Under the pieces are notes generated by a model, which saw nothing but the letters and a program-made list of their open reading frames with translations, made no database searches and was not told the origin of the DNA. From PWXP01 sp040772845 (GTDB lineage Bacteria > Planctomycetota > Planctomycetia > Pirellulales > Thermoguttaceae), in contig JAXGXG010000001.1 of the NCBI GenBank assembly GCA_040772845.1, forward strand, positions 5,580,001 to 5,644,000: 64,000 bases of DNA. The letters are read 5' to 3'. Below, piece by piece: positions 26,635 through 35,385 of this stretch. Position 1 is the first letter of the stretch, and each line of letters begins with the position of its first letter. A program made the position numbers and the translations under genes.

Positions 26635-28324
26635 GATGCAGCTCCACATTGTCGAACCAGGCGGTGTCATCGGGTGATGTTTGGTTTCCAACACCAAGCA
26701 GGAGGACCAACCGCCCGGCGTCATCCGGTACTTCCACCGTTCCGATCAATTCGCGCCATTCATCGCCGTCGGGAGGACCGGGAAAGACGAGGTGATCTCT
26801 GGCCTCGGCCGTCCATCGTCCGTCGGCCGTCTGCCATCGGACGCGGAGCCACGTATTGCCATGACCCTCAGTGCGGGCGCGTGCCGTTACGATATATCGC
26901 TGGCCTGGTTCGACCGAGTGCGATTGAAGGAAACAGCCGTTCTTCACGCCTGCCGCACGTGCTGATCCGTCACCGACGGCTTGGTCCCATAGAAAGACTC
27001 CTTTGGACGATTCCTCCTGCCATGCATTCCAGCCGGCCGGAGGCCGACCCTCGGCCCAACGGACGGTTCCGCCATCGGTCAATGCGGCTTCCGCCTGAGA
27101 GAAATCGCCGTTGGAGAAGAGGTTTTCGACGCGGCCTTCTTGCCGCCTGGCCGCAAGCTCTTGCCGGGCAAAGGCGACCGGATCGCGGGCATAGGCCAGG
27201 GCCTTGTCGCAACCGGGTAGCGCTTCCGGCCAGCTTTCCTGGTTCACCCGCCCGTTGGGCGTGGGCCACCAGCGGAACTTCTCGCCGTAGACCCAAACGT
27301 ACTCATCCGCCGCCCGGAGCGCCGCCGCCGTGTTCAGCCGCAACCGATCGACCCGCGAACCGCCCAAGCCATCGATGTGCCACGGCGAATCCTCCGGGTT
27401 CCAATAGGCGTCCAGGTACATGCCGAAACTCACCTGCACCTGGGCACGGTACTTCGCCCGATTCTCTTGCGAGACCAGTTCCTGGCATGCGCCTTTGATC
27501 TTGACGGCCGATTGGAGGTATTGCAGGACACTGTTGTACCGATAGGCCGATTCGCATCCATCGACGAAGGTGACCGTGGGCGGGGCACAGTCCAACCAGC
27601 CGTCGATCATGGGCGGATAGAGACCGTAGCCCATTGTGCTCAGCGCCGGCACGGGATCGGCATTGCCGGTCGCGAAACCGGAGACACTGTTCATGAAGTA
27701 GCAGAACAGCGTGATCTCCGGGTACTCTTCGGCGATGGCTTGCATCATCTGCCGGCCGCGAAGCCGCGCCTGTGCGTGGTACTCGGCGAACGTGTGCTTG
27801 TCGCGTTCGGGCTGCGCGGCGTACTGGAACGCGGCGTGCGGCTGGGCATAGGGCTCGGGGTCGAACAGGATGCCCTTCATTCCGCCCTGCTTGGCCACCC
27901 AGGCGGCAATGCGGCAGTGGTCAATGATGTCGGCCCATCCGTCGTCGTCGAACCAATCGACGTTGCCAGGATTCGCATTGAGGAGCACGAAGTTGTCGGT
28001 CAGGCGATTGGAGCGGCACTGCTTCAGAATATCGACGCTTTCCTGAAACCAGGCCCGCTCCCACGCACCCTTCTGGAACGCCCAACCGAGCGAAACGCCC
28101 TTCCCTTCCGGCGTACGGCCCGATACGGCGACCACCACGCCGTCGAACGGACGGCTCTCCATTTCGGCCAGGTTCTCACGCAATCGAGCGGCGTCGACGT
28201 GGTCCCAGCCGGTGGCAATCAGCTTCTTCGGACGGCGGGCATCCTCGGCACAAACCCACGCAGGAACCGCCAGGAAAACCCCAAGCAACAGGCAAAGAAG
28301 CCTGGAAGACGTCGTCGAACGCAT
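26624..28324 (-). CDS. secreted glycosidase-like protein with C-terminal carbohydrate-binding domain
   Basis: 566 residues from ATG 28324. The signal peptide is MRSTTSSRLLCLLLGVFLAV and continues to CAED. Residues about 30-390 look like a TIM barrel (LIATGWDHVDAARLRENLAE, FDGVVVAVSG, GGMKGILFDPEPYA, EITLFCYFMNSV), with the carboxylates of DPEP as candidate catalytic residues. The last ~150 residues are a CBM4/9-like sandwich (NLFSNGDFSQAEAALT, then DDTAWFDNVELHRLP). I cannot name a GH family. It shares its strand with the large PEP-CTERM gene upstream of it, 16 bases away, so the two probably form an operon. Confidence 0.65.
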   Translation of the reverse strand: MRSTTSSRLLCLLLGVFLAVPAWVCAEDARRPKKLIATGWDHVDAARLRENLAEMESRPFDGVVVAVSGRTPEGKGVSLGWAFQKGAWERAWFQESVDILKQCRSNRLTDNFVLLNANPGNVDWFDDDGWADIIDHCRIAAWVAKQGGMKGILFDPEPYAQPHAAFQYAAQPERDKHTFAEYHAQARLRGRQMMQAIAEEYPEITLFCYFMNSVSGFATGNADPVPALSTMGYGLYPPMIDGWLDCAPPTVTFVDGCESAYRYNSVLQYLQSAVKIKGACQELVSQENRAKYRAQVQVSFGMYLDAYWNPEDSPWHIDGLGGSRVDRLRLNTAAALRAADEYVWVYGEKFRWWPTPNGRVNQESWPEALPGCDKALAYARDPVAFARQELAARRQEGRVENLFSNGDFSQAEAALTDGGTVRWAEGRPPAGWNAWQEESSKGVFLWDQAVGDGSARAAGVKNGCFLQSHSVEPGQRYIVTARARTEGHGNTWLRVRWQTADGRWTAEARDHLVFPGPPDGDEWRELIGTVEVPDDAGRLVLLLGVGNQTSPDDTAWFDNVELHRLP

Positions 28325-28340
28325 GGCGCAAGCTCCAGAG

Positions 28341-31004
28341 TTATCGGCCTCTGCGCCAGTATACTCCGAGAACGGCAAGGATCAAGAGCAGCAGGCTCGA
28401 CGGTTCGGGGATGGTCCGGAGCGTCAGGGCGACGCCATCGGACGTGACCGAAAGCCCGCCCAGGACGTTCTCCGGCAGAGCCGCAACGGCCGCCGCGCCC
28501 GGTGCGAGTACGTATTGGATGGCCGCCGAATCGAGACCGGTGACTGTGCCCTCCGTCGCGATCAGCAGGGCGGTCATGTCGCAGGTCTCCCAATCGAAAC
28601 CGTCGCCGAACGACAGTTGCAGCGTTGCATCCGAAAGGTCCATATCGTCGCTGAACCCACTCAAAGTGTCGAGCATCAGGCGATCGAAGTCGGTGTCGTT
28701 GAGGATATCGAAGGCGAGTGTTCCGCCGGTGTCAACGCCCAGGCCGCCGCGCAACGTCAACGTACCGGTTAGGTCATCCGCCTGCGCGGCATAGGTATGC
28801 GACGATTCCGTGTAGTAGGTCACGCCCACGCGGCCCGGATCGAGCACTCCGCCATTTCCGACCGTCACCTTAGCATTTTGGACCGTTCCTGTGCCTTGCA
28901 GCTCGCCATAGATGACCAATTCGTCGCTGTTGGTTGTGGTGGTTCTGAGCGTGCCGTCCACCGACACGGTTCCGTAGAAATTGAAGTCGTTGTTTCGGAG
29001 GTTGCCCGTATTGCCGGTTTGGATGGTGATGTCGTTGTACACATGTCCGCCGCCCTGGATGCCGCCCCCTTGCATGTAGATTGTGCCGGAGCCGAACCGT
29101 GCGTCGGTGTGCGTCGTCGCGTTGTTGCCGGCGGTGGTGGTCGAGTTGTTCGTTTGGACGAAATCGGACTTCAGCAGCCAGTTGCCCTGATAGCCGGCGT
29201 TTGCTCCGTAGACGTACGTGCAGTATCCGCCACCTTCCCGGATGAGCATGGCGTCGGTGTCGGCGGTGGTTACGAGGCTGTCGGTGCTGGAGATGGCGCC
29301 GCCGAGATAGAGTTGGTAGTTGGCCGTGGCGGCCCCGATGGTCTCCGGGTCGCCGTCGCTGCGAAGATAGTTCTTGCCGGTAACCACAACCGGATTGTAG
29401 ATGTAGGCGTTCGACCGGGTGATCATGTTGGAGCTGAATCCGACAATGGCCCCGCTGTTGCCTTCCAGGTAAACGGTTCCCGTACCGAACGAGGTTCCGG
29501 CCGCATTCCCGCCATTGACGACCACGCGGCCGCCGTTGATGTGCCAATTGCCGGAGTAGCCAGTGGTTGTCCCGAAGACACGGAATCGGCCGCCGGAAAC
29601 CGTGATATCGGACGAACCGGTCAGCGCACCGTTGAGCGTGATGATGTTCGAACCGCTCACGGCAATCGGAGCGGTCGCCGCCAGACTGGAGTCGATGAGG
29701 ATCTTGCCGGATCCGGTGGATCCCAGAGTGAAGCCGGCCTGCGCGGTCAGCGGTCCGGTGATGTTGATTGTCCCGGAACTTGTGTTGCCGATTGTGCCCG
29801 CGCTGGTCACTGCACCGGACAGATTGAGCGTTCCCGTAGTTCTATTGGTGATGGCGCTTAAGGTCGAGATATCGCCGAGCACGTTCAGAACGCCGGGGCC
29901 TGTAGCCTGGATCGCCCCGCCGACCGTCAGCGCGCCGGTTACGTTGAGTGTCACGCCATTCGTTGCGTCGAAATTGCCGCCGCTGGCGCCCACGGCAATG
30001 CCGTTATGCACATAAATGGACGTATCGGCCCCGTTCTGGTTGGCCCGGATGCCGCCACCGTCCAATGTAATCACACCCGTACCAAAACGGCTGTCCGCCG
30101 CGTCGCCTGCCGTATTGGTTACCTTCGTTGACGACGTGTTGTCCGTTGAAACATAGCGAGACTGGAGATTCCATGCGCCGGTGAAGTCCGAATTGTCGCC
30201 TCGCAAGTTGGTCACCGGCGTTGAACCCGACGTGACATTGAACGCGCCTGCTCCGGACAGGTTTCCCAGCAGCGTCAGCGATGCCCCGTCTTTCGAGAAC
30301 AGCGAACCGGGGGTGGTGAGGACAATATCGTTGTAGATGTAGGCGTCGCTCACTCCCAGGGCAAGCATGCCACCACTGATGGTCACGGTACCGGAACCGA
30401 ACGTGTAGTCGCCATCGGTAGCACCGCCGGACGCCCAGCTCGCTTGGGCCGCCGCAGACGAGTTGTAGAGCCAAGTATAGTCTCTTTCGAGGATCCAATC
30501 GCCCGTATAGGCGGAATTGTCGCCCTTGAGATGAATCGACCAGTTCAAATCCTCGGTAATCACGCCGGACCCCGAGATATTGCCGAGAACGTAGATCTCC
30601 TGGCTCCCGCCGGTGAACTTGGTGCTGCCGCTGACGACCACCGGACACGAGACATTCATCTGATTGACGCCGGCCGACAGTGATGAATCGGTCAGATAGA
30701 GAGTCCCGCTTCCAAAACTGTGGTCCGGCGAGACCAGCGACGTGCCGGCATACGTGGATCGGATGGTTGAGCCGGTTACGTACCAGTTGCCGATGGTTCC
30801 CGACCCGTCGGCATCGAGCGTCAGGACCGCATCATCGATCACACGGATATCTTCTGCATACGCATACGGGCTGGACCACGTGGCATCGGAATCAATGGTG
30901 ATATCAGCCTGTGCGGTTGCAGCAGTCAAGCCGCCTGCAAACACAAGGGTCGCAAAACCAACGAGAAAGAGATAGCTGCGAAGGAACATTCGTGTTTGCA
31001 TCAT
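28341..31004 (-). CDS. large PEP-CTERM protein with autotransporter-associated beta-strand repeats
   Basis: 887 residues from ATG 31004 (ATG 31001 and 30989 are alternatives; no strong ribosome site separates them). The signal peptide ends ATAQA. The body is Gly/Ser/Thr/Asn-rich with PATR-like repeats (LKGDNSAYTGDWIL, LRGDNSDFTGAWNL, TTGYSGNWHINGGRVVVNGG), expected to form a beta-helix. It ends IPEPSSLLLLILAVLGVYWRRGR, an exosortase signal. It is likely a long surface or matrix protein. There is no outer-membrane barrel, so it is not an autotransporter. A good promoter lies 176 bases upstream. Confidence 0.85.
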   Translation of the reverse strand: MMQTRMFLRSYLFLVGFATLVFAGGLTAATAQADITIDSDATWSSPYAYAEDIRVIDDAVLTLDADGSGTIGNWYVTGSTIRSTYAGTSLVSPDHSFGSGTLYLTDSSLSAGVNQMNVSCPVVVSGSTKFTGGSQEIYVLGNISGSGVITEDLNWSIHLKGDNSAYTGDWILERDYTWLYNSSAAAQASWASGGATDGDYTFGSGTVTISGGMLALGVSDAYIYNDIVLTTPGSLFSKDGASLTLLGNLSGAGAFNVTSGSTPVTNLRGDNSDFTGAWNLQSRYVSTDNTSSTKVTNTAGDAADSRFGTGVITLDGGGIRANQNGADTSIYVHNGIAVGASGGNFDATNGVTLNVTGALTVGGAIQATGPGVLNVLGDISTLSAITNRTTGTLNLSGAVTSAGTIGNTSSGTINITGPLTAQAGFTLGSTGSGKILIDSSLAATAPIAVSGSNIITLNGALTGSSDITVSGGRFRVFGTTTGYSGNWHINGGRVVVNGGNAAGTSFGTGTVYLEGNSGAIVGFSSNMITRSNAYIYNPVVVTGKNYLRSDGDPETIGAATANYQLYLGGAISSTDSLVTTADTDAMLIREGGGYCTYVYGANAGYQGNWLLKSDFVQTNNSTTTAGNNATTHTDARFGSGTIYMQGGGIQGGGHVYNDITIQTGNTGNLRNNDFNFYGTVSVDGTLRTTTTNSDELVIYGELQGTGTVQNAKVTVGNGGVLDPGRVGVTYYTESSHTYAAQADDLTGTLTLRGGLGVDTGGTLAFDILNDTDFDRLMLDTLSGFSDDMDLSDATLQLSFGDGFDWETCDMTALLIATEGTVTGLDSAAIQYVLAPGAAAVAALPENVLGGLSVTSDGVALTLRTIPEPSSLLLLILAVLGVYWRRGR

Positions 31005-31453
31005 GGACACCCGAGGAATACCACGTCCCCTGCGGAAGCAAGGAATTTCAGCGAAAGACGTGTAAGGGGGAAGGATCAAACAGCCTCGTCACGTGCGTCG
31101 ATTTCGAACGGGCCGGTCAGGGCAATGGGCCTTCTGCGTCACTTGGTTGGACCGGAAACCGACCGCACCCTGCGACTTCAGTGTAAACAGAATTATGGTA
31201 AAAGTCAACTATGCTTAGGGGGGTGAGGGGTGTGGCCCCCCCGCATGGCTGGGGCCATCCGGCCGGCGAGTTGCGGCGAAGCGCGGTTTCCGGTTGTGCC
31301 GTCAGGGTAAGGGGTGGCTGACAATCGACGTATGCGGAACGCGGGTGGAATGCCTTTTTCGCCGGTTCTGTCGTGCGATGGCGACGGAGTGAATTGGGGG
31401 AGCGGGTGCTTCCGAAGAAGGTTATGGGGGGTGGCTCCTTTCCGATAAAGCCT
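31005..31453. other. divergent intergenic region
   Basis: 449 bases between the large PEP-CTERM gene (minus) and the protease gene (plus). It contains the minus-strand promoter at 31180-31208. The remainder, including a G-run at 31217-31231, shows no coding character I can support. Confidence 0.5.
31180..31208 (-). promoter_or_regulatory. sigma70-type promoter for the large PEP-CTERM gene
   Basis: Read on the minus strand, TTGACT (31208-31203) and TACACT (31185-31180) are 17 bases apart. The start of transcription would be near 31173, leaving a leader of about 170 bases before ATG 31004. Confidence 0.55.
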
Positions 31454-32629
31454 ATGTGTCCGTGCAACGATCCTCCCCGGAATCGATGGGGGCCACTCCC
31501 CGTGATTGTGCCGCGCGCCGTGTGTGTTGCGGTCCTCTACGCCTTCATATTCGGCTGTGCCGCCCTTCTCGGTGTTCCGGCCGATGCGAGAGAAACACGC
31601 ATTCACCCAGCCGTGGTGCGTGTGGTTGCGCCGGACGAATCGGGCCGATCGCTCGGTTCCGGCGCCCTGGTGGCAGTGACCGATTCCTATGGGCTCGTGC
31701 TCACCAACTGGCATGTGGTCCGGGATGCTGCTGCAGCCCCTACCGTTGTGTTCCCCGACGGATTTCGATCGGCCGCGACGATTGCCAGGGTGGACCAGGA
31801 CTGGGATTTGGCGGCCCTGGTCGTGTGGCGTCCCCGCGCGGCGCCAATCCCTCTGGCAGCTATGCCTCCCAAACCGGGCGAACCGTTGGCCATTGCCGGA
31901 TATGGCAAGGGCCAGTACCGGGTCGACACGGGACGTTGTACCCAGTATCTTTCGCCGGGCAGGCATCATCCGTACGAGTTGGTTGAAGTGTCGGCTTCGG
32001 CGCGGCAAGGCGATTCGGGCGGTCCGATCTTCAACGATCGCGGTGAGTTGGCCGGCGTCTTGTTCGGCTCGGCATTCGGGCGAACGACGGGAAGCCATTC
32101 CGGCAGGGTACGGCAGTTCCTGGCCCCACTGTGGAACGACTTCTACCAGCAGCAGCCCGGCGCCGGCTCGATGATTGCCGGACCAGCCCGCAGCAGTCCG
32201 CCGGTTGCGTCCATTCAGGGGCGGCCAGCGGTCGGCAGGTCAACGACCGGCGGCGGTCCGTCAGGTCGCGTATCGGTTTCTTCCGTGTCGGATTCGCGGC
32301 CACCGTCGGTATCGTCCCGACCTGACTGCTATGCCAGCGCCGCTTCGGCGGGCCCCTATCAGGGCCCCCGGCAACCTCACGGCGCATCGGCCTCTGCCGT
32401 TTGCGAGGGCTCTCCGAATCCTGTACTGGGCGTTGTTGAGACACCGTCTTCTCCAACCCAAGCGGGAGCATCCTGGGTTGCGTCGTCCATGCCATTGCAG
32501 GCGGATAGCGAATCCCCCGCAAGTACGCCTAGCCGCTCCGACCAAATCAAGACAATCCTGGCGGCCATCGGCATCCTCGCATTGGTCTTCCATGGAGTTC
32601 GGCTGCTTGGTCGGGCGATCGAGGTATGA
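31454..32629 (+). CDS. trypsin-like serine protease with C-terminal membrane anchor
   Basis: 391 residues from ATG 31454; GTG 31502 is an alternative start right before the signal sequence (RAVCVAVLYAFIFGCAALLG). The chymotrypsin-fold catalytic triad is visible: His in TNWHVV, Asp in DQDWDLAALV, Ser in RQGDSGGP. After about residue 240 comes a long Pro/Ser-rich linker, then a single helix at the end (IKTILAAIGILALVFHGVRLL). There is no PDZ domain, so it is not a DegP-type protease. It would act outside the inner membrane while tethered to it. Substrates unknown. Confidence 0.82.
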   Translation: MCPCNDPPRNRWGPLPVIVPRAVCVAVLYAFIFGCAALLGVPADARETRIHPAVVRVVAPDESGRSLGSGALVAVTDSYGLVLTNWHVVRDAAAAPTVVFPDGFRSAATIARVDQDWDLAALVVWRPRAAPIPLAAMPPKPGEPLAIAGYGKGQYRVDTGRCTQYLSPGRHHPYELVEVSASARQGDSGGPIFNDRGELAGVLFGSAFGRTTGSHSGRVRQFLAPLWNDFYQQQPGAGSMIAGPARSSPPVASIQGRPAVGRSTTGGGPSGRVSVSSVSDSRPPSVSSRPDCYASAASAGPYQGPRQPHGASASAVCEGSPNPVLGVVETPSSPTQAGASWVASSMPLQADSESPASTPSRSDQIKTILAAIGILALVFHGVRLLGRAIEV

Positions 32630-32643
32630 GCCGAACGGCCCCC

Positions 32644-32671
32644 TTGTTTGGGCCGGACCCGCTGGTAAAAT
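32644..32671 (+). promoter_or_regulatory. possible promoter of ilvN-ilvC
   Basis: TTGTTT (32644-32649) and TAAAAT (32666-32671) are 16 bases apart, starting 15 bases after the protease stop. This would give a short leader ending at the AGGAG before ATG 32702. Confidence 0.4.
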
Positions 32672-32701
32672 ACACAGTTTCGCTTGCTCCAGGAGTGCGC
32701 C

Positions 32702-33199
32702 ATGCGTCACATACTTTCGGCCCTGGTCCAGAATGTGCCCGGGGTACTCTCGCATATTGCCGGCATGTTGGCCTCGCGCGGCTACAATATCGACAGTCTG
32801 GCAGTCGGGGAGACCGAAGATGCCCAGCTCTCGCGGATGACCTTCGTCGTGTTTGGCGACGACCACGTGCTGGAGCAGGTTCGCAAGCAGTTGGAGAAGA
32901 TCGTTACCGTTGTGCAGGTGGACGACATCAGTTCGCAAGACCACGTCGAGCGCGACCTGATGCTGCTGAAGGTGGCATCGCCGGCCGGCAAGCGGAGTGA
33001 GATTCGCGAATTGACCGACATTTTCCGCGGTCGGATTGTCGATGTCGCCCAGGAAACGGTGATGATCGAAATTTCGGGCCAAGAACGCAAGATCGAGGCC
33101 TTTATCGATATGATGCGGCCCTTCGGCATTATCGAATTGGTTCGCACCGGGCGCATTGCCATGGTCCGTGGCCAGCGGGCTGACGTGCAGGCAGGTTGA
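32702..33199 (+). CDS. ilvN: acetolactate synthase small (regulatory) subunit
   Basis: 165 residues from ATG 32702, fixed by AGGAG at 32690-32694. The N-terminal ACT domain (LSALVQNVPGVLSHIAGMLASRGYNIDSLAVG) binds valine for feedback control. The C-terminal ALS_ss_C domain follows (ERDLMLLKVAS, RGRIVDVAQETVMIEISG). It activates and regulates the large subunit IlvB in valine, leucine and isoleucine synthesis. The large-subunit gene is not in this window. ilvC follows after 88 bases on the same strand. Confidence 0.95.
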   Translation: MRHILSALVQNVPGVLSHIAGMLASRGYNIDSLAVGETEDAQLSRMTFVVFGDDHVLEQVRKQLEKIVTVVQVDDISSQDHVERDLMLLKVASPAGKRSEIRELTDIFRGRIVDVAQETVMIEISGQERKIEAFIDMMRPFGIIELVRTGRIAMVRGQRADVQAG

Positions 33200-33287
33200 A
33201 TCGGCGCCGGAGCAAAATCTGTTTCCGTTAGGCCATATTCCGTTATCAGAGATTTCCAGTCAGGCATAAAACATCAGGAGTGCTCAA

Positions 33288-34292
33288 ATGCCCGCTACCA
33301 TCTATTACGACAAAGACGCCGACATTTCCCTGCTGAAGGACAAGACCATCGCCATTTTGGGCTATGGTTCGCAGGGACATGGTCATGCCCAGAACCTGCG
33401 CGACAGCGGCTGCAAGGTCATTGTGGCCGAACTGCCCGGCACGCCCAATCACGAGAAGGCCGTGCAGGACGGCTTCACGCCGGTCTCGATTGAAGAGGCG
33501 GTCAAGCAGGCCGACATGATGACCATTTTGCTGCCTGACGAATTGCAGGCCGACATTTTCCGCAATCACATTCGGCCGAACCTTTCGCCGGGCAACATGA
33601 TTGTCTGCTCGCACGGCTTCAACGTGCATTACGGGCAGTTCGACGTGCCCAAGGGCGTGGCCCTGATCCTGATCGCCCCGAAGGGTCCGGGACACCTCGT
33701 CCGGGCCGAGTACGTTCGCGGCGGCGGCGTCCCCTGCCTGATCGGTCTCGGGGAAAATGCCGGCGACAAGGAGCGAGCCCTCGGGTTGGCATACGCCAAG
33801 GGAATCGGCGGCACCCGCGCCGGTGTCATCGAAACCACGTTTGCCGAGGAGACCGAAACCGACCTGTTCGGCGAGCAGGTGGTGCTGTGCGGCGGGCTGA
33901 GCGCATTGATCAAGGCGGGGTTTGAAACGCTGGTCGAGGCCGGCTACCAGCCCGAAATGGCCTACTTCGAGTGCGTGCATGAAGTGAAGCTCATCGTCGA
34001 CCTGATCTATCAGGGCGGTCTGAACTACATGCGGTACAGCATTTCGAACACGGCCGAATACGGCGACTACAGCCGCGGCCCGCGCCTGGTGACCGACGAG
34101 ACCCGCGCCGAGATGAAGAAGATCCTCGAAGAGATTCGCAACGGCAGCTTCGCCCGCGAGTGGATCCTGGAGAACAAGGCCAACGCGCCGGGCTTCAAGG
34201 CCCTGCGCCGTCGCGAGCGCGAACACGCCGTTGAAAAGGTCGGCAAGGATCTGCGCCGCCTCATGTCGTGGATCGACGCCAAGGAAGTCTGA
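33288..34292 (+). CDS. ilvC: ketol-acid reductoisomerase
   Basis: Converts acetolactate to 2,3-dihydroxyisovalerate with NAD(P)H and Mg2+. At 334 residues it is a short class I enzyme. The Rossmann motif GYGSQGHGHAQNLRDSG starts near residue 24. The knotted C-terminal domain carries the metal ligands in the DLFGEQ and family ECVHEVKLIVDLIYQGG segments. An AGGAG precedes the ATG. It follows ilvN, and a strong terminator closes the unit. Confidence 0.97.
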   Translation: MPATIYYDKDADISLLKDKTIAILGYGSQGHGHAQNLRDSGCKVIVAELPGTPNHEKAVQDGFTPVSIEEAVKQADMMTILLPDELQADIFRNHIRPNLSPGNMIVCSHGFNVHYGQFDVPKGVALILIAPKGPGHLVRAEYVRGGGVPCLIGLGENAGDKERALGLAYAKGIGGTRAGVIETTFAEETETDLFGEQVVLCGGLSALIKAGFETLVEAGYQPEMAYFECVHEVKLIVDLIYQGGLNYMRYSISNTAEYGDYSRGPRLVTDETRAEMKKILEEIRNGSFAREWILENKANAPGFKALRRREREHAVEKVGKDLRRLMSWIDAKEV

Positions 34293-34321
34293 ACGACGCT
34301 TGGAACAAGAGTGCATCTGCA

Positions 34322-34362
34322 AGGTGGCGCGCCTGTCGGGGGCGCGCCACCTGCTGTTTTTC
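34322..34362 (+). terminator. intrinsic terminator after ilvC
   Basis: A perfect 12-bp stem, AGGTGGCGCGCC (34322-34333) with GGCGCGCCACCT (34341-34352), and a 7-base loop are followed by GCTGTTTTT. This is the clearest intrinsic terminator in the window and separates ilvC from the radical SAM gene. Confidence 0.85.
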
Positions 34363-34455
34363 TGTGACTTGTTGCGGGGTGCAGGAGAGGCAGTATCGTG
34401 ACGGCCGAGTCCGTCTATGCCAATGTCGGCATCGTCGAGCTGAGGAACGGAGACT

Positions 34456-35382
34456 ATGACCCAAGACAAGCCTGCTTCCGGTTGTGCGCGACCACTGTTT
34501 GAGGACCATACTCGCCAGTTTGCCGAGAACCGGTATGTCTATCCGGTACTGAGCCGGCGGGCAGGCGGCATTTCGATTGGCGTGAACCTCAGTCCTGACA
34601 AGCTGTGTAATTTCCATTGTGTCTACTGCCAGGTCGATCGGGAGTTGAGAGCCGCCGGCGCTGAGCGAGCCGTCCCGCTGAAAGACGCCGGTTACGGCAT
34701 GGGCGAACCGGTCGATGTCGACCTGCTCGCCGCAGAATTGGACGACATGGTGGACGCTGTTGTCTCGGGCCGACTGTTTGAAGGAACGCGATTCGGCCAG
34801 ACGCCGGCAAGCCTGCAACGGCTGAACGATATCGCCATAAGCGGCAACGGCGAGCCGACGCTGTGTCCCCGGTTCGCCGAGGTTGTCCAGCTTTGCGCCG
34901 AGGCTCGTCGCAGGCGCCGGTTGGACGACGTCAAGCTGGTGCTTATAACGAACAGCACGCTGCTCGACCGCGAGTCGGTGCGTCGCGGACTGGCGGTGCT
35001 TGACGGTGCGAACGGTGAGATATGGGCGAAGCTGGACGCCGGAACGGAGGCCTATTATCGCCGCGTCGCGCGATCCATGGTCCCCTTCTCAAAGATCCTC
35101 GACAACGTGCTCATTACAGCACAGACGCGGCCGATCGTGATTCAGACGCTGTTGATGCGGCTGGAAGAGAAGCCGCCGTCCGCCGAAGAGATTACGGCGT
35201 ACTGCCAACGCCTGACCGATATCCTCGCAGCAGGGGGGCAGATCAGACTGGTCCAGCTACACACGGTAGCGCGCCGCCCTGCCGAAGCGTATGTCGCACC
35301 GCTCGACGATCGAGAACTCGACGCCATTGGCGAGAAGGTGCATTGCGAAACAGGGTTGCCTACTATGGTGTCTTACCACTAG
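34456..35382 (+). CDS. radical SAM protein (COG0731-like)
   Basis: 308 residues. The 4Fe-4S/SAM motif is CNFHCVYCQ (CxxxCxxC), set in the SIGVNLSPDKLCNFHCVYCQVDR context typical of bacterial COG0731-like proteins. The GNGEPTLCPRF stretch forms the GxGEP SAM-binding strand. The family name derives from wyosine tRNA synthesis (TYW1), but bacterial members have no proven substrate. It ends three bases before the U32 peptidase gene, so the two are co-transcribed. This supports, without proving, an RNA-modification role. Confidence 0.85.
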   Translation: MTQDKPASGCARPLFEDHTRQFAENRYVYPVLSRRAGGISIGVNLSPDKLCNFHCVYCQVDRELRAAGAERAVPLKDAGYGMGEPVDVDLLAAELDDMVDAVVSGRLFEGTRFGQTPASLQRLNDIAISGNGEPTLCPRFAEVVQLCAEARRRRRLDDVKLVLITNSTLLDRESVRRGLAVLDGANGEIWAKLDAGTEAYYRRVARSMVPFSKILDNVLITAQTRPIVIQTLLMRLEEKPPSAEEITAYCQRLTDILAAGGQIRLVQLHTVARRPAEAYVAPLDDRELDAIGEKVHCETGLPTMVSYH

Positions 35383-35385
35383 CCC

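Noticed and set aside
28341..31004. Type V autotransporter
   Set aside because: It has PATR-like repeats but no C-terminal outer-membrane barrel; it ends in a PEP-CTERM signal instead.
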